Source: Wenyingzhuangia fucanilytica
GTDB lineage: Bacteria; Bacteroidota; Bacteroidia; Flavobacteriales; Flavobacteriaceae
Length of the DNA stretch: 64,000 nt
Direction of reading: 5' to 3'
NCBI RefSeq assembly: GCF_001697185.1
Contig: NZ_CP014224.1
Coordinates: 310,001 to 374,000, forward strand
In this document: piece by piece, positions 32,659-41,604 of the stretch
Numbering within the stretch: the first letter of the stretch is position 1
How the letters are laid out: each line of letters begins with the position of its first letter
The notes under the pieces: model-generated
What the model was told of the DNA's origin: nothing
Seen by the model: the letters and a program-made list of their open reading frames with translations, nothing else
Database searches by the model: none
Translations under genes and position numbers: made by a program

Positions 32659-33287
32659 TGAGTAAGCGATTTACAGATCAAGAAATAGAAAAATTCAATA
32701 TTGAATTAGAAGGAAAAACACCAGAGGAAATTGTGGCATGGGCTATTATTCATGCTAAAAAACCTGTAGTAACTACAAACTTTAGACCTTATGAAGGAGC
32801 AATTCTTCATGCTGTTACTAGTGTTAAACCAGGTATTGATGTTATTTGGTGTGATACAGGATATAATACGCGTAACACATATGTTCATGCAGAAGAATTA
32901 ATTAAGTTATTAGACTTAAATATTGATTTGTATGTACCAAAACAAACTTCTTCTCATAGAGATGCAGTGATGGGAATTCCTCAAATAGATGACCCTATGC
33001 ATAAGGTGTTTACAGAGCAAGTAAAATTAGAGCCTTTTAAAAGAGCGATGGCTGCTCATCAACCAGATGTGTGGTTTACAAACTTAAGAAAAGGACAAAC
33101 TGCTTTTAGAGATTCTATTAGTGTAGTTTCTCAAGGAGAAGACGGAATTTTAAAAGTAAGTCCATTTTACAATTATTCTGATGAGCAATTAGATGCTTAT
33201 TTAGAAGAAAATAAGATTCCTAACGAACATAAATACTTTGATCCTACAAAAGTGTTGGGGAACAGAGAGTGTGGATTACATGCTTAA
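32658..33287 (+). CDS. cysH: Phosphoadenylylsulfate reductase CysH (thioredoxin-dependent type)
   Basis: A 209-residue reductase that forms sulfite from an activated sulfate nucleotide. Family features are WCDTGYNTRNTYVHAEELIKLL, VWFTNLRKGQTAFR and the C-terminal catalytic GNRECGLH. The two Cys-Cys pairs that bind the 4Fe-4S cluster of APS reductases are absent, so the sequence points to PAPS as substrate. Yet no APS kinase (cysC) is encoded in this operon and CysN has no kinase domain, so a kinase must lie elsewhere. Confidence 0.9.
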   Translation: MSKRFTDQEIEKFNIELEGKTPEEIVAWAIIHAKKPVVTTNFRPYEGAILHAVTSVKPGIDVIWCDTGYNTRNTYVHAEELIKLLDLNIDLYVPKQTSSHRDAVMGIPQIDDPMHKVFTEQVKLEPFKRAMAAHQPDVWFTNLRKGQTAFRDSISVVSQGEDGILKVSPFYNYSDEQLDAYLEENKIPNEHKYFDPTKVLGNRECGLHA

Positions 33288-33288
33288 A

Positions 33289-33400
33289 TTTAGTGCTGAG
33301 TACTGAGTACAAAGTATTAAGTTTTGAAGAATAAACAAAAATATGGAACGTAGACACTAAGTACTTTGTACTTAATACTGACTACTAGATACTAAATAAA
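33289..33400 (+). repeat. Imperfect inverted repeat in the cysH-cysD spacer
   Basis: Variations of the words 'gagtac', 'aagtatt' and 'tagtac' occur on both sides of a short spacer: AGTACAAAGTATTAAG near 33306-33321, and AAGTACTTTGTACTT followed by AATACT near 33360-33380. They can pair with each other or fold locally. Similar though not identical repeats fill other spacers of this operon. Confidence 0.55.
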
Positions 33401-33403
33401 GAA

Positions 33404-34303
33404 ATGAACGAATTAAGAGTAAATACATTAGAAAGTGAAGCGATATACATTTTAAGAGAAGTCGCTGCACAATTTGAAAAACCAGTATTGCTATTCTCTG
33501 GAGGAAAGGATTCTATTACTTTGGTAAGATTGGCTCAAAAAGCATTTTGGCCAGCTAAAATTCCCTTCCCATTTTTACACGTAGATACAGGTCATAACTT
33601 TCCTGAAACTATTGAGTTTAGAGATCGTTTGGCAAAAGAATTAGGAATCGATTTAATTGTACGTAACGTACAAGACAATATTGATTCTGGTAAAGTGGTT
33701 GAAGAAACTGGAAAATACGCATCTCGTAACATGTTACAAACAGAAACATTGTTAGATGCTATTGAAGAGTTTGGTTTTGATGCTTGTATAGGTGGAGCGC
33801 GTAGAGATGAAGAAAAAGCAAGAGCTAAGGAACGTATTTTTTCTGTTCGTTCTGATTTTGGTGAATGGGATGAGAAAAACCAAAGACCAGAGTTGTTTGA
33901 TTTGTTAAACGGTAAAATAGAATTAGGACAAAACGTAAGATGTTTTCCTATTTCTAACTGGACAGAATTAGATGTATGGTCTTATATAGAAAGAGAAGAA
34001 ATTGAAATTCCATCAATCTATTTTGCTCATAAACGTAAAGTATTCTTAAGAGACGGAATGATTTGGTCTGCAGAAGATGATGTAGTATTCCGTGCAGAAG
34101 ACGAAGAAGTAAAAGAAATGATGGTTCGTTTTAGAACTGTAGGAGATATGAGCTGTACTGCAGCTGTTTTATCTGATGCTGTTTCTATTTCTAAAGTAGT
34201 TCAAGAAATTAGAGATTCTTCTATTTCAGAACGTGGTGCTCGTATTGATGACAAACGTTCGGAGGCTGCCATGGAAAAACGTAAGCAACAAGGGTATTTT
34301 TAA
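33404..34303 (+). CDS. cysD: Sulfate adenylyltransferase subunit 2 CysD
   Basis: A 299-residue PP-loop ATP pyrophosphatase. LFSGGKDSITLVRLAQKAFWP is the pyrophosphate-binding loop. FLHVDTGHNFPETIEFRD, CIGGARRDEEKARAKERIFS and the end KRKQQGYF are standard for CysD. With the GTPase CysN it makes APS from sulfate and ATP. It follows cysH after a 116-bp repeat-filled spacer and precedes cysN after 136 bp. Confidence 0.95.
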   Translation: MNELRVNTLESEAIYILREVAAQFEKPVLLFSGGKDSITLVRLAQKAFWPAKIPFPFLHVDTGHNFPETIEFRDRLAKELGIDLIVRNVQDNIDSGKVVEETGKYASRNMLQTETLLDAIEEFGFDACIGGARRDEEKARAKERIFSVRSDFGEWDEKNQRPELFDLLNGKIELGQNVRCFPISNWTELDVWSYIEREEIEIPSIYFAHKRKVFLRDGMIWSAEDDVVFRAEDEEVKEMMVRFRTVGDMSCTAAVLSDAVSISKVVQEIRDSSISERGARIDDKRSEAAMEKRKQQGYF

Positions 34304-34439
34304 AAGTACTAGGATATTGGTCGTTGGTATTTGGAGAAAATATTGATGATTTATGTAATTAAAATAGATTAAAAAATTAGGTGATTGTTTTGGATAGTCC
34401 AACTACTAAATACAAATTACCAACTACTATAAAGAAAAT

Positions 34440-35681
34440 ATGGAAGTTTTAAAAATAGCAACAGCAGGAAGTGTAGATGATGGAAAAAGTACGTTAATAG
34501 GACGTATTTTATATGATACACGTTCTTTAACAGACGATAAACTAGAAGCAATAGAGCGTACTAGTAAGCAAAAAGGATTTGATTATTTAGATTTTTCTTT
34601 AGCTACAGATGGTTTGGTTGCAGAAAGAGAACAAGGAATTACAATTGATGTAGCTCATATTTACTTTTCAACAGCAAAGAAAAGTTACATTATTGCAGAT
34701 ACTCCAGGACACGTAGAATATACTCGTAACATGGTTACAGGAGCTTCTACATCACAAGCAGCTATTATTTTGGTAGATGCTCGTAATGGAGTGATAGAAC
34801 AAACTTACCGTCACTTTTTTATCAATAACTTGTTAAAAGTAAAAGATATTATTGTGGCTGTTAATAAGATGGATTTGGTTGATTTTGCTCAAGATAAATT
34901 CGAAGTCATCAAAGCAGAAATTACTGCATTGGCAAAAAGAGCAGGTTCTACTCAAAATATTACATTTATTCCTGTATCAGCATTACAGGGGGATAATGTT
35001 GTAGATAGATCAAAAAATACACCTTGGTATACAGGAACTACTTTATTAGAACACTTTGAAGCTTTAGAAGCTCAAGATATCTATGAAGAGTCTGTAGCTC
35101 GTTTACCAGTACAAACAGTTATTCGTCCTAAAAAAGATGAATTCCATGATTTTAGAGGGTATGCAGGAAAATTATACGGAGGTAGTTTAGTTGTTGGTGA
35201 TGAAGTAACTGTGTTGCCATCAAAAACAGCGTCTAAAGTAAAAGATATTTACTTTTTTGATAAAACATATAGTGTTGCAGAAAGAGGAACTTCTATCAAC
35301 GTAACATTAGAAAATGATATCAATATTTCTCGTGGAGATATTATTGTAAAATCATCTGAATTACCAAGAGAAACTAAAGCTTTAAACGCTAAAATTTGTT
35401 GGATGGATGCTACAAATTTAGTGGTAGGTAAAAAATACTTTTTACAACAAGGAGCTAATGTTATCGCGGCAAAAGTATCAGCAATTGATTCTGTTATTGC
35501 AACAGATTTTTCAGGAGAATCTCCAGCTACAGAATTAAAAATTAACGAGATTGGAAATGTTTCTTTTAAACTAGCCAAAACGTTGTTTTATGATACGTAT
35601 GCAGAAAATAAAACCACAGGATCTTTTATTTTAATAGATCCTCAAACAAATAATACATCAGGAGCTGGATTTATTCAGTAA
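34440..35681 (+). CDS. cysN: Sulfate adenylyltransferase subunit 1 CysN (GTPase)
   Basis: A 413-residue translational-GTPase homologue: P-loop AGSVDDGKSTLIGRILYD, DTPGHVEYTRNMVTGAS and VNKMDLVDF. GTP hydrolysis drives the reaction of CysD. The protein stops after the beta-barrel domains, with no APS kinase (CysC) fusion. A 90-bp spacer with an imperfect inverted repeat follows. Confidence 0.94.
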   Translation: MEVLKIATAGSVDDGKSTLIGRILYDTRSLTDDKLEAIERTSKQKGFDYLDFSLATDGLVAEREQGITIDVAHIYFSTAKKSYIIADTPGHVEYTRNMVTGASTSQAAIILVDARNGVIEQTYRHFFINNLLKVKDIIVAVNKMDLVDFAQDKFEVIKAEITALAKRAGSTQNITFIPVSALQGDNVVDRSKNTPWYTGTTLLEHFEALEAQDIYEESVARLPVQTVIRPKKDEFHDFRGYAGKLYGGSLVVGDEVTVLPSKTASKVKDIYFFDKTYSVAERGTSINVTLENDINISRGDIIVKSSELPRETKALNAKICWMDATNLVVGKKYFLQQGANVIAAKVSAIDSVIATDFSGESPATELKINEIGNVSFKLAKTLFYDTYAENKTTGSFILIDPQTNNTSGAGFIQ

Positions 35682-35694
35682 AAATATAGTTTGT

Positions 35695-35768
35695 AAAGTT
35701 TCAAGTTATCAAGTTCTGAAAGTAAAGAGCCTTTTAACTTTCAACTTTTAAACCTTAAAACTCATTAA
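35695..35768 (+). repeat. Imperfect inverted repeat in the cysN-sulfite reductase spacer
   Basis: AAGTTTCAAGTTATCAAGTT on the left and AACTTTCAACTTTTAAACC with AAAACTC on the right are approximately reverse-complementary, with internal repeats of 'caagtt'. The element nearly fills the spacer. Confidence 0.5.
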
Positions 35769-35771
35769 GAT

Positions 35772-37874
35772 ATGCAAAGTTTTAGATCAGAAATAGAAAA
35801 CCCTATTGTTCAACAAGATATTATTGAATTAGGAAACAAAATTCAACAATTTTACGATGGTAAGGTTGATGAGGATAAATTTAGAAGTTTACGTTTGGCA
35901 CGTGGAATTTACGGTCAACGTCAATTTGGAGTGCAAATGATTCGTATCAAATTACCATACGGAAAAGTAACTTCTGATCAATTATTGCGTATTTGTGACG
36001 TGTCTGAAGAATATTCAAGAGGTCGTTTACACATTACAACTCGTCAAGATATCCAAATTCACTACGTAAGTTTAGATAGAACTCCAGAATTATGGGCAGA
36101 TTTAGAAAAGAGTGATATCACTATCCGTGAGGCTTGTGGTAACGCAGTACGTAATGTAACTGCATCACCAGATGCGGGAATCAATCCAGAGGAGCCGTTT
36201 GATGTTTCTCCATATGCGCATGCAATTTTTAAGTTCTTTTTACGTAACCCAATTTGTCAAGAATTAGGACGTAAATTTAAAGTTTCTTTCTCTTCTGCTG
36301 ATGATGATTCGGCTTTGTCTTATATGCATGATATAGGATTTATCGCTAAGATTAAAGTAGTAGACGGGAAGCCTGTATACGGATTTAAAGTAATGTTAGC
36401 TGGTGGGTTAGGTTCTCAACCTCGTTTGGCAGATGTTGCGTTTGATTTCTTAGAAGCAGATAAAATTATTCCTTATATGGAATCTATTTTACGTGTGTTT
36501 GATAGATATGGTGAACGTTCTAAAAGAGCAAAAGCACGTTTAAAATTCTTAGTAAAAGACTTAGGTTTTGAAGCTTTTAACGAATTGGTTGCTAAAGAGC
36601 AAAAAGCATTGGCATTCCAATCTGTAGAAATTGATACAACTGGTTTTGATAACAATCCTGATTTATCTGGAATTGTTGCGCCAGAAGTTACGATTGATGA
36701 TGTAGAAGCTTATGAAGCTTGGAAAGCAAATAATGTATTTGCTCAAAAGCAAGAAGGATCTTACGCTATTGGAATTAAAGTAAATATTGGTGATTTCTAT
36801 TTGCCAGAAGCAAGAGCTTTGGCAGCTTTAATTAAAGAATACGCAGCAGATGAATTAAGATTTACTTTGCGTCAAAACATATTAGTTCGTCACGTACGTG
36901 AAGACTTATTGCCATTCTTTTACACAAAATTAAAAGCATTAGGATTTACAGATTTAGGATACGAATCTATTGTTGATATTACTGCTTGTCCTGGTACAGA
37001 TACTTGTAACCTAGGTATTGCATCTTCTACTGGAGCTGCAGTAAAATTAGGAGAGGTATTAAGAGCAGAATATCCTGAGTTTGCTAATGATTCTGATTTG
37101 GTAATTAAAATTTCTGGATGTATGAATGCTTGTGGACAACACAACTTGTGTAACATTGGTTTCCAAGGAATGTCTATCAAGTCAGGAAAATACGTAGCTC
37201 CAGCTTTACAAATTTTGTTAGGTGGTGGTACTTTAGGAAATGGAGAAGCTAGAATTGCAGATAAAGTAATTAAGATTCCATCAAAAAGAGGACCTGAAGC
37301 TTTACGTTTGATTTTAAACGATTATATAGAAAACTCTGGTGGTGCTGATTTTATTGAGTACTACGATGAAAAAGGAGGTCAAAAATATTTCTACGATTTC
37401 TTAAAGCCATTGTCTGATGCTACCAACTTAGAAGATTCTGATTTTATTGATTGGGGGTCTGAAGAAAAGTACGAAACAGCAGTAGGAGTTGGAGAATGTG
37501 CAGGGGTTGTAATTGATTTAATTGCGACTTTATTGTACGACTCTAAAGATAAGTTAGGAAAAGCAAAAGAAACTTTAGCAGCAGGTAAATTAAACGATGC
37601 TATTTATTTTGCATACAGTTCAATTGTACACACAGCAAAAGCGATTTTAACTGCAGAAGGAGTTAAAACAAATACTCATAATAAAATCATTTCTGATTTT
37701 AACGAGATTTTTGTTCAAGGAGGTAAAATTGATTTAGGAACTGATTTTGAATCATTCATTTATCAAATCAACCAAAATGAGCAATCAGAATCTTTTGCAA
37801 AATCTTACATTGAAGATGCAGAAAAGTTCTACAATTTAATTGATGCTTATAGAGCAGCAGAATTGGCAGAGTAA
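35772..37874 (+). CDS. sir: Ferredoxin-type sulfite reductase with C-terminal HEPN-like domain
   Basis: A 700-residue protein. Residues 1 to about 550 are a siroheme sulfite/nitrite reductase: LARGIYGQRQFGVQMIRIKLPYG, RGRLHITTRQDIQIHYV, then the cluster-binding C-P-G-T-D-T-C near 405-411 and C-M-N-A-C near 449-453. It reduces sulfite to sulfide. From about residue 560 there is an extra helical domain (CAGVVIDLIATLLYDSKDKL, KLNDAIYFAYSSIVHTAKAIL, NTHNKIISDFNEIF) resembling HEPN domains, which sulfite reductases normally lack. Electrons probably come from the ferredoxin reductase and ferredoxin encoded downstream. Nitrite reduction is less likely, because nirBD is present. Confidence 0.9.
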   Translation: MQSFRSEIENPIVQQDIIELGNKIQQFYDGKVDEDKFRSLRLARGIYGQRQFGVQMIRIKLPYGKVTSDQLLRICDVSEEYSRGRLHITTRQDIQIHYVSLDRTPELWADLEKSDITIREACGNAVRNVTASPDAGINPEEPFDVSPYAHAIFKFFLRNPICQELGRKFKVSFSSADDDSALSYMHDIGFIAKIKVVDGKPVYGFKVMLAGGLGSQPRLADVAFDFLEADKIIPYMESILRVFDRYGERSKRAKARLKFLVKDLGFEAFNELVAKEQKALAFQSVEIDTTGFDNNPDLSGIVAPEVTIDDVEAYEAWKANNVFAQKQEGSYAIGIKVNIGDFYLPEARALAALIKEYAADELRFTLRQNILVRHVREDLLPFFYTKLKALGFTDLGYESIVDITACPGTDTCNLGIASSTGAAVKLGEVLRAEYPEFANDSDLVIKISGCMNACGQHNLCNIGFQGMSIKSGKYVAPALQILLGGGTLGNGEARIADKVIKIPSKRGPEALRLILNDYIENSGGADFIEYYDEKGGQKYFYDFLKPLSDATNLEDSDFIDWGSEEKYETAVGVGECAGVVIDLIATLLYDSKDKLGKAKETLAAGKLNDAIYFAYSSIVHTAKAILTAEGVKTNTHNKIISDFNEIFVQGGKIDLGTDFESFIYQINQNEQSESFAKSYIEDAEKFYNLIDAYRAAELAE

Positions 37875-37885
37875 ACAAAATAAGA

Positions 37886-38010
37886 ATTTAAGTAGTTAAG
37901 AAGTTAGAGTTTGCTTTGGCAAACAGGAGTTAAGAAGGACTAAATATAATGGCTTTTTAATTTCTAAAATAGCGAAGCTATTTGCTAACTCCTTAACTCC
38001 TTAACTACCT
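37886..38010 (+). repeat. Imperfect inverted repeat in the sulfite reductase-cobA spacer
   Basis: GTAGTTAAGAAGTTAGAG near 37893 pairs with TAACTCCTTAACTCCTTAACTAC near 37984-38008. The right arm repeats 'cttaactc' in tandem. The sequence between the arms is AT-rich and has 'gctttggcaaac'. It resembles the other operon spacers in style and not in sequence. Confidence 0.6.
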
Positions 38011-38017
38011 AAAAAGG

Positions 38018-38776
38018 ATGAGTAAAGGAAAATTAACATTAGTAGGAGCGGGACCTGGAGATCCAGAGTTAATTACGCTAAAAGGTGTGAGAGCTCTAAA
38101 AGAAGCTGATGTTGTGTTGTATGATGCCTTGGCAAATGAGGAATTGTTGCAGTATGCAGAAAAAGCAGAAAAAATCTTTGTGGGTAAACGAAGAGGAATG
38201 CACAAATTCATTCAGGAAAAAATTCAAGAGTTAATTGTAGAACATGCTTCTCAAGGTAAACAGGTAGTACGTTTAAAAGGTGGAGATCCATTTATTTTTG
38301 GACGTGGAGCCGAAGAATTAAAATACGTACTAGAAAAAGGTATTGATTTTGAAATTGTATCAGGAGTAACTTCTGCAATTGCAGCACCTGCTAGTTATGG
38401 AATTTCATTAACTCAAAGAGGAGTAAACGAAAGTTTTAGAGTAATTACAGGAACTACTTCGGATTTGGAATTGAGTAATGATATAGAAGCAGCAGCAAAA
38501 TCTAACGTAACCATTGTTGTTTTAATGGGGATGAGTAAGTTAGAAAAAATTGTAAATGCTTTTATCAAACAAGGAAAAACAGATATTCCTGTAGCGATTA
38601 TCGAAAATGGAACAAAGGATATTGAACGTTTGGCCATTGGAAATATCAGCAATATTTTAGAAATCATCAATCAAAAGGGATTAACAAATCCATCAATGAT
38701 TGTGATTGGAGAAACAGTAAAACAAAGTGAAGTATTGTATCAATACTTATTAAAGAAAAAAGGACAAACATTATAA
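38018..38776 (+). CDS. cobA: Uroporphyrinogen-III C-methyltransferase
   Basis: A 252-residue SAM-dependent methyltransferase that makes precorrin-2, the siroheme precursor. LVGAGPGDPELITLKGVRAL at the N-terminus, VVRLKGGDPFIFGRGAEEL and SAIAAPASYGISLTQRG are family signatures. Siroheme is needed by both the sulfite reductase and NirB. Its stop overlaps the ATG of the next gene, which supplies the remaining two steps. Confidence 0.94.
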   Translation: MSKGKLTLVGAGPGDPELITLKGVRALKEADVVLYDALANEELLQYAEKAEKIFVGKRRGMHKFIQEKIQELIVEHASQGKQVVRLKGGDPFIFGRGAEELKYVLEKGIDFEIVSGVTSAIAAPASYGISLTQRGVNESFRVITGTTSDLELSNDIEAAAKSNVTIVVLMGMSKLEKIVNAFIKQGKTDIPVAIIENGTKDIERLAIGNISNILEIINQKGLTNPSMIVIGETVKQSEVLYQYLLKKKGQTL

Positions 38777-39372
38777 TGGAAAAGAATCAATTATATCCTG
38801 TTTTTTTAAAAGTTACAGCCTTAGAAACATTAATTGTTGGTGGGGGAAATGTGGCTTTAGAAAAACTATCTTTTCTTTTAAAATCTAGCCCTGACGCTAA
38901 GGTAACCATGATTTCTCCTTTTTTTAGAGAAGAAACCATTGCTAAGGCTAATGAAGGTAAGGTAAAAATGGTTGTTGGTAATTACGATAGCAGTTTGTTA
39001 GAAGGAAAACACATTGTAATAGCAACTACCGATGTACCTAGTGTAAACATGCAGGTTTATAATGATTGTAAAGCACGTGCTATTTTGGTAAACTTGGCAG
39101 ACAATCCTCCGTATTGTGATTTTTATATGGGAGGTATTGTAACCAAAGGAAATGTAAAAATTGGAATTTCTACCAATGGAAAATCTCCTACCATGGCAAA
39201 ACGTTTACGTCAGTTTTTTGAATCTGTATTGCCTGAAAATATTGATGATTTGGCTGAGTATTTAAATAAATATAGAGATACTATTAAAGGAGACTTTGAA
39301 GAAAAAGTCGAAAGAATGAACGAATTCACTAAAGGTTTAGTAGAAGACGTTAAAAAGAAGATAAATAAATAA
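38776..39372 (+). CDS. cysG: Precorrin-2 dehydrogenase/sirohydrochlorin ferrochelatase
   Basis: A 198-residue protein equal to the N-terminal half of CysG: YPVFLKVTALETLIVGGGNVALEKL (NAD-binding), DNPPYCDFYMGGIVTKGNVKIGISTNGKSPTMAKRLRQFFE. It oxidises precorrin-2 and inserts iron to give siroheme. It overlaps cobA by one base, so the split pair replaces a fused CysG. Confidence 0.9.
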   Translation: MEKNQLYPVFLKVTALETLIVGGGNVALEKLSFLLKSSPDAKVTMISPFFREETIAKANEGKVKMVVGNYDSSLLEGKHIVIATTDVPSVNMQVYNDCKARAILVNLADNPPYCDFYMGGIVTKGNVKIGISTNGKSPTMAKRLRQFFESVLPENIDDLAEYLNKYRDTIKGDFEEKVERMNEFTKGLVEDVKKKINK

Positions 39373-39450
39373 AAAGTAATGGTTGATTGGGAAATTATTC
39401 CGATTTTTGCAACCGTTATTTAAAACGAAAATAAATAAAAAACTGAGATA

Positions 39451-40503
39451 ATGATTAAAACAGATATCTTAATCATCGGAGCAGGACCAGTAGGTATGTT
39501 TGCGGTATTTGAAGCGGGATTGTTAAAATTACACTGTCACTTAATTGATGCATTGCCACAACCAGGAGGACAATGTTCTGAAATCTATCCTAAAAAACCT
39601 ATTTATGATATTCCAGCTTACCCTGAAGTATTAGCAGGAGATTTGATTGATAATTTAGCAGAGCAAATTAAACCTTTTGAACCTGGATATACTTTAGGTG
39701 AAAGAGCTCAAACTATTGAGAAATTAGAAGACGGAACTTTTAAAGTTGTTACAAATAAAGGAACAGAGCACTATGCACCAACTGTATTTATTGCTGGTGG
39801 ATTAGGATCTTTTGAGCCACGTAAACCACCTATTAAAGAGTTAGTAGACTTTGAAGATAAAGGAGTGGAGTACATTATTCGTGATCCAGAATTATACCGT
39901 GACAAGCGTGTGGTAATTTCAGGAGGTGGAGATTCTGCTTTAGACTGGTCTATTTTCTTATCTGATGTAGCTAGTGAAGTTTCTTTAGTACACCGTAGAA
40001 ATGAATTTAGAGGAGCTTTAGATTCTGTAGAAAAAGTAGCTGAATTATCTAAATCAGGAAAAATTAATTTGATTACTGATGCTGAGGTAAAAGGAATTAA
40101 TGGTGATGGAAAAGTAGAATCAGTAATGATTAAGCACAAAACTGATGGTGAAATCATTAAGGAATGTGATCACTTTATTCCATTATTTGGATTGTCTCCA
40201 AAATTAGGACCTATTGCTGATTGGGGATTAGAGATTGAGAAAAATGCGATTGTTGTAAACAACGCTTTAGATTACTCTACAAACATTCCTGGTATTTTTG
40301 CTATTGGAGATGTGAATACATATCCTGGTAAATTAAAATTAATCCTTTGTGGTTTCCACGAGGCTACTATTGCTGTACAATTTGCATATAACATTATCAA
40401 CCCTGGTAAACGTTATGTAATGAAATATACTACAGTAAATGGAGTTGAAGGATTTGATGGAGAAAAGAAAGAAGCTAAAAAAGCAGTGGTAAAAAGCATG
40501 TAA
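39451..40503 (+). CDS. Ferredoxin-NADP reductase, thioredoxin-reductase type
   Basis: A 350-residue FAD flavoprotein: ILIIGAGPVGMFAVFEAG, PQPGGQCSEIYPKKPIYDIPAYP, VVISGGGDSALDWSIFL (NADPH) and GIFAIGDVNTYPGKLKLILCGFHEA. The CxxC redox motif of thioredoxin reductases is absent, which marks this as the TrxR-like ferredoxin reductase family. At the end of the sulfate operon, it probably feeds reduced ferredoxin to the sulfite reductase. The 2Fe-2S ferredoxin gene at 41206 is a possible partner. Confidence 0.92.
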   Translation: MIKTDILIIGAGPVGMFAVFEAGLLKLHCHLIDALPQPGGQCSEIYPKKPIYDIPAYPEVLAGDLIDNLAEQIKPFEPGYTLGERAQTIEKLEDGTFKVVTNKGTEHYAPTVFIAGGLGSFEPRKPPIKELVDFEDKGVEYIIRDPELYRDKRVVISGGGDSALDWSIFLSDVASEVSLVHRRNEFRGALDSVEKVAELSKSGKINLITDAEVKGINGDGKVESVMIKHKTDGEIIKECDHFIPLFGLSPKLGPIADWGLEIEKNAIVVNNALDYSTNIPGIFAIGDVNTYPGKLKLILCGFHEATIAVQFAYNIINPGKRYVMKYTTVNGVEGFDGEKKEAKKAVVKSM

Positions 40504-40524
40504 TTTTAGTTTTACTATAAAATT

Positions 40525-40562
40525 AAAAAGCCCTCAAGAGCAAATGCTTTTGAGGGCTTTTT
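40525..40562. terminator. Bidirectional terminator
   Basis: Long stem AAAAAGCCCTCAA / TTGAGGGCTTTTT with a minor internal mismatch, between the convergent ferredoxin reductase gene and a lipocalin-like gene. T runs occur on both strands. Confidence 0.9.
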
Positions 40563-40579
40563 ATATATCATTTTTACGA

Positions 40580-40990
40580 TTATTGTTTGGCCATTTCCAT
40601 AATCAATTCTGTTTCATCTAAATGGAATAGTATTTTATCATCTTGTTGTTTTACGATAATCCCCATAATAGAATATCTGTTTTGCTCACTTCCAATTTTA
40701 ATGTGTTGAGTATTACTTTCAAAAATCCAATTAGAGTTGTTAGATTTTTCTGTAAAAACCTTAAACATCTCCGTGTTAAAACTGGTAGTAATATTAAATT
40801 TTCCGCTGTCGTTAAAATTAAAAGTAGCATTTTTAAATCCATCAGATAAAGCTTGAAACTGAAGGTCGTTAGGGCTGTTTACAATTTTATTTACTTTCCA
40901 AGTTCCAGAAATATCATCTTTGCTTAACTCTTGTCCGTAACAGGTAATTCCTGTAATAAATAAACATAAAATAAGTAATGTTTTTTTCAT
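40580..40990 (-). CDS. Secreted lipocalin-like hypothetical protein
   Basis: A 136-residue protein with a signal peptide (ILCLFITGITCYGQ) and a beta-rich remainder (ISGTWKVNKIVNSP, NSNWIFESNTQHIKIG). The GTW motif at the start of the mature part is common in lipocalin-like domains. No ligand is indicated. It is monocistronic and convergent with the sulfate operon. Confidence 0.65.
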   Translation of the reverse strand: MKKTLLILCLFITGITCYGQELSKDDISGTWKVNKIVNSPNDLQFQALSDGFKNATFNFNDSGKFNITTSFNTEMFKVFTEKSNNSNWIFESNTQHIKIGSEQNRYSIMGIIVKQQDDKILFHLDETELIMEMAKQ

Positions 40991-41156
40991 AGCTAAATAT
41001 TTTTACTAAGTTGATTTTGATGTGATTAGTAATTGTGTGAGAATAATTCTTCCTATAAGATATTTTAAATTTAATAAAAAAAGATTCTTTATTACTTGTT
41101 AAATCTTGAAATCATCTTTTCTATCATAATATTTTTAATAATTAATCTTTAGGTTG

Positions 41157-41164
41157 TATCTTTG
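41157..41164 (+). promoter_or_regulatory. -7 element of the ferredoxin gene
   Basis: TATCTTTG matches TAnnTTTG exactly, 41 bp before the ferredoxin ATG in an AT-rich intergenic region. Confidence 0.6.
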
Positions 41165-41205
41165 CACCTCAATTTTAACAACATAGTTAATTAAAATTCA
41201 GTACA

Positions 41206-41532
41206 ATGTCTGACATTACCATTAAAATTAAAGATAGAGAAGGAGTAGTTCATGAGTTACAAGCCCCAACAGATATGGCTATGAACATTATGGAACTTTG
41301 TAAGGCTTATGAGTTACCAGTAGAGGGAACTTGTGGTGGAATGGCAATGTGTGCTTCTTGTCAATGCTATGTTTTATCGGATCATGAATTGCCAGAAATG
41401 GGAGATGCAGAAGAGGATATGTTAGATCAAGCTTTTTATGTTGAAGACAATTCTCGTTTAGGATGTCAATTACCTATTACTGAAGATTTAGATGGATTGG
41501 AAATTGAATTGGCTCCAGAGAGCGAAGTATAG
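41206..41532 (+). CDS. [2Fe-2S] ferredoxin, adrenodoxin type
   Basis: A 108-residue ferredoxin with cluster cysteines in GTCGGMAMCASCQCYV and the fourth in LGCQLPIT, the spacing of adrenodoxin-like vertebrate/bacterial ferredoxins. It has its own promoter and terminator. It may carry electrons between the neighbouring ferredoxin reductase and the sulfite reductase, or serve Fe-S assembly as other adrenodoxin-type ferredoxins do. Confidence 0.92.
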   Translation: MSDITIKIKDREGVVHELQAPTDMAMNIMELCKAYELPVEGTCGGMAMCASCQCYVLSDHELPEMGDAEEDMLDQAFYVEDNSRLGCQLPITEDLDGLEIELAPESEV

Positions 41533-41570
41533 TTAGAAGAAACTTATAAAGTTTAAAGATAAAGTTATTT

Positions 41571-41604
41571 AAAAGCTCAAAACCATTTGGTTTTGAGCTT
41601 TTTT
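41571..41604. terminator. Bidirectional terminator
   Basis: Perfect stem AAAAGCTCAAAACC / GGTTTTGAGCTTTT between the ferredoxin gene and a convergent DUF1684 gene, with T runs on both strands. It overlaps the DUF1684 stop by two bases. Confidence 0.9.

Noticed and set aside
35772-37874. Ferredoxin-nitrite reductase
   Set aside because: The siroheme motifs fit both enzymes, but the cysH-cysD-cysN context and the presence of nirBD favour sulfite.
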